A DNA stretch of 9,900 nucleotides. It comes from an uncultured Veillonellaceae bacterium (lineage in GTDB: Bacteria > Bacillota > Negativicutes > Veillonellales > Dialisteraceae). The notes beneath the pieces were generated by a model. It saw only the letters and a program-made list of their open reading frames with translations. It was not told the origin of the DNA and did no database searches. Made by a program: the position numbers and the translations under genes. How positions within the stretch are numbered: the first letter of the stretch is position 1; each line of letters begins with the position of its first letter. This document shows positions 6,463-9,900 of the stretch, one piece after another. The stretch spans positions 1 through 9,900 of the forward strand of contig CAUBUJ010000057.1 of NCBI GenBank assembly GCA_958439155.1, in the 5' to 3' direction.

Positions 6463-6535
6463 TTTCTTATAATACAGCACGTCTGACTTCCAAAGCGCTC
6501 TGCCGCCTTCCGTGCAGCAAAGAGCATCCGTTTTC

Positions 6536-6564
6536 TTGAGAAATCCCATCCAATCACTTATAAT
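6536..6564 (+). promoter_or_regulatory. Near-consensus sigma70 promoter toward nifJ
   Basis: TTGAGA (6536-6541), a 17-bp spacer, and a perfect TATAAT (6559-6564): 11 of 12 consensus bases at ideal spacing. Transcription would begin near 6571, giving nifJ a leader of about 145 nt that contains the dyad at 6631-6655. A short dyad TGTAA-N4-TTACA (6564-6577) covers the predicted start point. On the opposite strand TATAAG (6562-6557) overlaps the -10 back to back, possibly part of a lysR promoter, but its -35 is poor. Confidence 0.8.
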
Positions 6565-6630
6565 GTAAGGGATTACAGCATGAAACCAGAGCACCATTCT
6601 ACAGTATTTTCTTTATGAAATTATGTAGGA

Positions 6631-6655
6631 TAACTATGCGTATTTATCATAGTTA
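6631..6655. promoter_or_regulatory. Candidate LysR operator (perfect dyad)
   Basis: TAACTATG (6631-6638) and CATAGTTA (6648-6655) form a perfect 8-bp inverted repeat around a 9-bp AT-rich centre. Its inner part, TG-N9-CA, fits the T-N11-A pattern of LysR-type regulator sites. It lies between lysR and nifJ, downstream of the strong promoter at 6536-6564 and just upstream of a weaker promoter-like sequence at 6652-6680. There is no T-tract after it, so it is not an intrinsic terminator. Assignment to this regulator is inference from position and pattern. Confidence 0.6.
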
Positions 6656-6680
6656 CATTGTACCCAATTTCTGCGGTAAT
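6652..6680 (+). promoter_or_regulatory. Possible second, weak nifJ promoter
   Basis: GTTACA (6652-6657), a 17-bp spacer and TGC-GGTAAT (extended -10 form, hexamer 6675-6680). Each hexamer matches 4 of 6 consensus bases. Its -35 overlaps the right arm of the dyad at 6631-6655. A weak promoter touching the operator is what activation by a LysR protein would need, but the match is modest. The predicted leader is about 29 nt. Confidence 0.28.
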
Positions 6681-6700
6681 CGCAACATTTTTGAAGAATA

Positions 6701-6706
6701 AAGGGG
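6701..6706 (+). promoter_or_regulatory. Ribosome-binding site selecting the nifJ GTG start
   Basis: AAGGGG lies 9 nt upstream of GTG 6716-6718. The next in-frame ATG codons (6725 and 6734) are 18 and 27 nt away, too far for this site. The resulting N-terminus, MKNMKTMDGNTAAAYI, also fits the usual PFOR start, which has a few residues before MKTMDGN. Confidence 0.65.
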
Positions 6707-6715
6707 TGTTCTTTA

Positions 6716-9700
6716 GTGAAAAACATGAAAACAATGGATGGAAATACAGCTGCTGCCTATATTTCCTACGCGTTCACCGAAGTAGCCGCCATTTATCCGA
6801 TCACGCCGTCTTCTCCGATGGCTGAATCGGTGGATGAATGGGCCGCTCATGGGAAAAAGAATCTTTTCGGCGATACCGTGCATGTAGTTGAAATGCAGGC
6901 AGAAGGCGGCGCAGCCGGCGCGTTCCACGGCTCTCTCCAGAGCGGTGCCCTCACGTCTACTTATACCGCTTCCCAGGGGATGCTGCTCATGATTCCGACC
7001 ATGTATAAAGTGGCCGGCGAGCTGCTTCCCGGTGTATTCCATATCGCTGCCCGGGCGCTGGCAAACCATGCGCTCTCTATTTTCGGCGATCACCAGGATG
7101 TTATGTCTGCCAGAGCGACCGGCTGCGCCATGCTGTCGGAAGCCAATGTGCAGGAAGTGATGGATCTCTCTGCGGTAGCGCATCTGGCTGCCATCAAAGG
7201 CCGGGTTCCGTTCATCAATTTCTTCGACGGATTCCGCACAAGCCATGAAATCCAGAAGATCCATGTCATCGATTACAAGGACCTGGCGCCTCTCATTGAT
7301 CAGAAAGCGCTGGCGGAATTCCGGGCGCATGCGCTCTCCCCGAATCATCCTGTCATCCGCGGCACCGCGGAAAATCCGGATGTGTACTTCCAGCACTGCG
7401 AAGCGGCCAATCCGTTCTACGATGCCCTTCCTGAAATCGTACAGGGCTACATGGATCAGATCGCCAAGATCACCGGACGGCAGTACCATCTCTTTGATTA
7501 TTACGGTGCGAAAGACGCGGACCGCGTCATCATCGCCATCGGCTCCGTCACAGACATTGCCAAAGATGTAACTGACGCGCTCAATGCGAGCGGCGAAAAA
7601 GTGGGCATTGTCACAGTTCACCTCTACCGTCCGTTCTCTGTGAAGGACTTCATCGCCGCTCTTCCGAAGACGGTCAAGAAAGTGGCTGTCCTCGACCGCA
7701 CCCGCGAACCGGGCGCGCTCGGCGAACCGCTCTACCTGGATGTACAGAGTGCTATCGCCGCATCCGGCCTGGATATCCGCGTCTGCGGAGGCCGCTATGG
7801 CCTGGGCTCCAAGGACGTGGTGCCGGAAGATGTGATGGCCGTTTATGAACATTTGAAAGAAGAACGTCCGACCCACAACTTTACCCTCGGCATTAAGGAT
7901 GACGTGACGAATCTGTCTCTCGCACCGGTGGATGTGCCCACAGGAAAAGACCGCACTGTATCGTGCAAATTCTGGGGCTTCGGTTCTGACGGCACGGTCG
8001 GCGCCAACAAGAACGCCATCAAGATCATCGGCGACCACACCGATATGTACGCCCAGGGCTACTTTGCGTATGACTCCAAGAAATCCGGCGGCGTCACCAT
8101 TTCCCATCTGCGCTTCGGTCCGGATCCGATCCGCCGTCCGTACCTCATTAAGAACGCTGACTATATCGCCTGCCACCGCCCGTCCTACGTATACAAGTAT
8201 GACCTGCTCCGGGGCTTCAAAGACGGCGGTATTTTCCTGCTGAACTGTACCTGGAAGCCGGAAGAGCTGGACGCTATGCTCCCTGCCATGATGAAGAGAA
8301 AGCTCGCCAAGCTTCATGCGAAATTCTACATTATGGACGCTTTCAAAATTGCGGAAAAGATCGGCCTCGGAAGCCGCATCAATATGATCATGCAGTCTGC
8401 CTTCTTCGCTCTCACCAAAATCATCCCCGTAGCGGATGCGGTGAAGTACCTGAAGGAAGCAAATGAGCATTCTTACGGCAGAAAAGGCCAGGATGTGGTA
8501 GACATGAACAACGCCGCTGTCGACGCAGGCATTACCGCTCCGGTAGAAGTACCGGTACCGGAAGCCTGGGCCCATGCCACCACCGGCGGCGAAAGAGAAC
8601 TCACTCCCCGCCCGGCTTTCATTTCTGACGTATGCGACGTGATGAACCGCCAGGAAGGGGACGATCTCCCGGTTTCCACCTTCAAAGGCATGGAAGACGG
8701 CACCTTCCCGGCAGGCACGTCCAAGTATGAACGGCCCACCGCGGCAATTGAAGTACCGGAATGGATTCCGGAAAACTGCATTGAATGCAACCAGTGCGCC
8801 GCTTCCTGTCCGCACGCCACGATCCGTCCGATTCTCGCTACGGAAGAAGAAGTGGAAAAAGCACCGGAAGGATTCATCGTCCGTGACTTCCAGGGACCGA
8901 AGAAGGGCCTGAAATTCCGCATTGTCATTGATCCGGAAGACTGCTACGGCTGCGGCATCTGCGTCAACGCCTGCCCGGCACGGAAGAAGGCTCTCGTAAT
9001 GAAGCCCATCGAAACACAGCTTCCGAAGCAGAAACTCTGGGACTATGCCATGAGCCTGCCTCACAAGGAAAATCCGCTCAACAAGAAGACCATCCGCGGC
9101 GCTATGCTGGAACCGACCTATTTCGAATTCTCCGGCGCCTGCGCAGGCTGCGGCGAAACCCCGTATGTACATCTGGTGACCCAGCTCTTCGGCGACCGCA
9201 TGAACATCGCCAACGCTACGGGATGCTCCTCCATTTACGGTGCAAGCTCCCCGTCCATGCCGTACACCACCAACCAGGAAGGCTTCGGCCCGGCCTGGGC
9301 AAACTCCCTCTTTGAAGACAACGCGGAATACGGCTTGGGCATGCACCTTGGCGAAAACAAGCTCCGCAGCCGTCTGGCAGAAAAGGTAGAAGCCCTCCTC
9401 CCGGCCGCTGACGCAGAAACCAAAGCGGCTATGCAGGCATGGCTCGACAAGAAGGATGTCGGTGAAGGCACCCGGGAAAGAGCCCGCCAGTTTGAAGCAG
9501 CGCTCCGCGCAGAAGTGGCGGAGCATCCGGAATACAAGGAACTGCTTGATCTGAAGGATCACTTCATCAAGAGAAGCCAGTGGATCTTCGGCGGCGACGG
9601 CTGGGCCTATGATATCGGCTTCGGCGGTCTCGACCAGGTTCTCGCTTCCGGCGAAGATGTAAATGTCCTCGTTCTCGATACGGAAGTCTACTCCAATACA

Positions 9701-9900
9701 GGCGGACAGTCCTCCAAGTCCACACCGGCTGCGGCGATTGCCAAATTCGCTGCCTCCGGCAAGAAGACCAAGAAGAAAGATCTCGGCATGATTGCTGTTT
9801 CCTACGGCTACATCTACGTCGCACAGATCGCCATCGGCGCTGATATGAACCAGGCCCTCAAGGCTATCGCGGAAGCGGAAGCCTATCCGGGACCGTCCCT
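6716..9900 (+). CDS. nifJ: Pyruvate:ferredoxin (flavodoxin) oxidoreductase, partial 3' end
   Basis: Single-chain PFOR; 1061 codons are present and the frame is still open at the window edge, with roughly 110-120 residues expected beyond. It oxidises pyruvate with CoA to acetyl-CoA and CO2 and reduces ferredoxin or flavodoxin in the cytoplasm. Domain order is canonical: TPP/pyruvate domain with IYPITPSSPMAE (T30), VEMQAEGGAAGA (E63) and R113; a second domain with TVHLYRPF near 300; the gamma-like domain with FWGFGSDGTVGANK at 419-432; a two-cluster ferredoxin domain with CIECNQCAASCP (C688, C691, C694, C698) and CYGCGICVNACP (C743, C746, C749, C753); and the TPP-Mg domain with CAGCGE (C809, C812), C837, GGDGWAYDIGFGG (959-971) and EVYSNTGGQSSKS (N994). 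The fourth ligand of the third cluster should lie just past the edge. It starts at GTG with AAGGGG 9 nt upstream and is divergent from lysR. Confidence 0.98.
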   Translation, partial: MKNMKTMDGNTAAAYISYAFTEVAAIYPITPSSPMAESVDEWAAHGKKNLFGDTVHVVEMQAEGGAAGAFHGSLQSGALTSTYTASQGMLLMIPTMYKVAGELLPGVFHIAARALANHALSIFGDHQDVMSARATGCAMLSEANVQEVMDLSAVAHLAAIKGRVPFINFFDGFRTSHEIQKIHVIDYKDLAPLIDQKALAEFRAHALSPNHPVIRGTAENPDVYFQHCEAANPFYDALPEIVQGYMDQIAKITGRQYHLFDYYGAKDADRVIIAIGSVTDIAKDVTDALNASGEKVGIVTVHLYRPFSVKDFIAALPKTVKKVAVLDRTREPGALGEPLYLDVQSAIAASGLDIRVCGGRYGLGSKDVVPEDVMAVYEHLKEERPTHNFTLGIKDDVTNLSLAPVDVPTGKDRTVSCKFWGFGSDGTVGANKNAIKIIGDHTDMYAQGYFAYDSKKSGGVTISHLRFGPDPIRRPYLIKNADYIACHRPSYVYKYDLLRGFKDGGIFLLNCTWKPEELDAMLPAMMKRKLAKLHAKFYIMDAFKIAEKIGLGSRINMIMQSAFFALTKIIPVADAVKYLKEANEHSYGRKGQDVVDMNNAAVDAGITAPVEVPVPEAWAHATTGGERELTPRPAFISDVCDVMNRQEGDDLPVSTFKGMEDGTFPAGTSKYERPTAAIEVPEWIPENCIECNQCAASCPHATIRPILATEEEVEKAPEGFIVRDFQGPKKGLKFRIVIDPEDCYGCGICVNACPARKKALVMKPIETQLPKQKLWDYAMSLPHKENPLNKKTIRGAMLEPTYFEFSGACAGCGETPYVHLVTQLFGDRMNIANATGCSSIYGASSPSMPYTTNQEGFGPAWANSLFEDNAEYGLGMHLGENKLRSRLAEKVEALLPAADAETKAAMQAWLDKKDVGEGTRERARQFEAALRAEVAEHPEYKELLDLKDHFIKRSQWIFGGDGWAYDIGFGGLDQVLASGEDVNVLVLDTEVYSNTGGQSSKSTPAAAIAKFAASGKKTKKKDLGMIAVSYGYIYVAQIAIGADMNQALKAIAEAEAYPGPS

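Noticed and set aside
6466..6493. TTGGAA-N16-TATAAG on the minus strand as the lysR promoter.
   Set aside because: The predicted transcription start near 6459 would fall inside the GAGGGG ribosome-binding site, so the message would lack it. The true lysR promoter is probably further upstream.
6564..6577. TGTAA-N4-TTACA as a second LysR site.
   Set aside because: It is short (5-bp arms), does not have T-N11-A spacing and is not similar in sequence to the dyad at 6631-6655. I mention it only as part of the promoter description.
6451..6597. A 49-residue N-terminal extension of the LysR protein starting at ATG 6597.
   Set aside because: LysR proteins start close to the MDYRHLKYFLEVA segment, a good ribosome-binding site precedes 6450, and the extension overlaps a near-consensus divergent promoter.
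6713..9562. A 949-codon open frame on the minus strand opposite nifJ.
   Set aside because: The plus strand here encodes a motif-perfect PFOR. The antisense product has no recognisable domain and an odd composition (rich in Arg, His, Phe, Gly), and it arises from the codon bias of nifJ, which leaves few stops on the opposite strand.
1..9900. CRISPR arrays, insertion sequences, tRNA or rRNA genes, known riboswitches and phage genes.
   Set aside because: No direct-repeat arrays, transposase motifs, cloverleaf-like sequences or other hallmarks were seen on either strand. The gaps between genes are all under 300 bp and are explained by promoters and terminators.

Overview
The window looks like chromosome of an anaerobic, fermentative bacterium of the Firmicutes, most likely the class Negativicutes (a Megasphaera/Dialister-like Veillonellales member). 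This rests on the gene set (single-chain pyruvate:ferredoxin oxidoreductase, short malic enzyme, E. coli-type SpeD), the moderately high GC, strong AGGAGG ribosome-binding sites and sigma70-type promoters in AT-rich gaps. The taxonomic call is inference. I see no insertion sequence, phage gene, tRNA, rRNA or CRISPR array.

Layout. From 1 to about 6450 every gene is on the minus strand, so it is read right to left. (a) 6450-5249: a LysR-family regulator followed 2 bp later by a 95-residue membrane-anchored coiled-coil protein, ending in a hairpin terminator at 5214-5250. (b) 5103-3028: a promoter, then a 490-residue protein resembling a fused type I DNA methylase/specificity protein without visible catalytic motifs, then rdgB (XTP/dITP pyrophosphatase) 9 bp later. 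(c) 2882-887: a clear extended -10 promoter, speD (S-adenosylmethionine decarboxylase), then a malic enzyme 19 bp later, ending in a textbook terminator at 839-863. (d) 685-41: a single CBS-CBS-ACT protein with its own terminator at 1-27.

The only plus-strand gene is nifJ, pyruvate:ferredoxin oxidoreductase. It starts at a GTG at 6716 and runs off the right edge after 1061 codons, about nine tenths of its expected length. It diverges from lysR across a 265-bp gap that holds a near-consensus plus-strand promoter (6536-6564) and a perfect 8-bp dyad (6631-6655) fitting the T-N11-A pattern of LysR-type operators. The arrangement suggests that the LysR protein controls nifJ, itself, or both.

Functionally, malic enzyme makes pyruvate and PFOR oxidises it to acetyl-CoA with reduced ferredoxin, so two genes sit at the pyruvate node. 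SpeD supplies decarboxylated SAM for polyamine synthesis, RdgB cleans the nucleotide pool, and the CBS-ACT protein is probably a ligand-sensing regulator. The least ordinary items are the apparent pseudo-methylase at 3631-5103, the lysR-linked small membrane protein and the lysR/nifJ control region. I found no clearly new multi-gene system.
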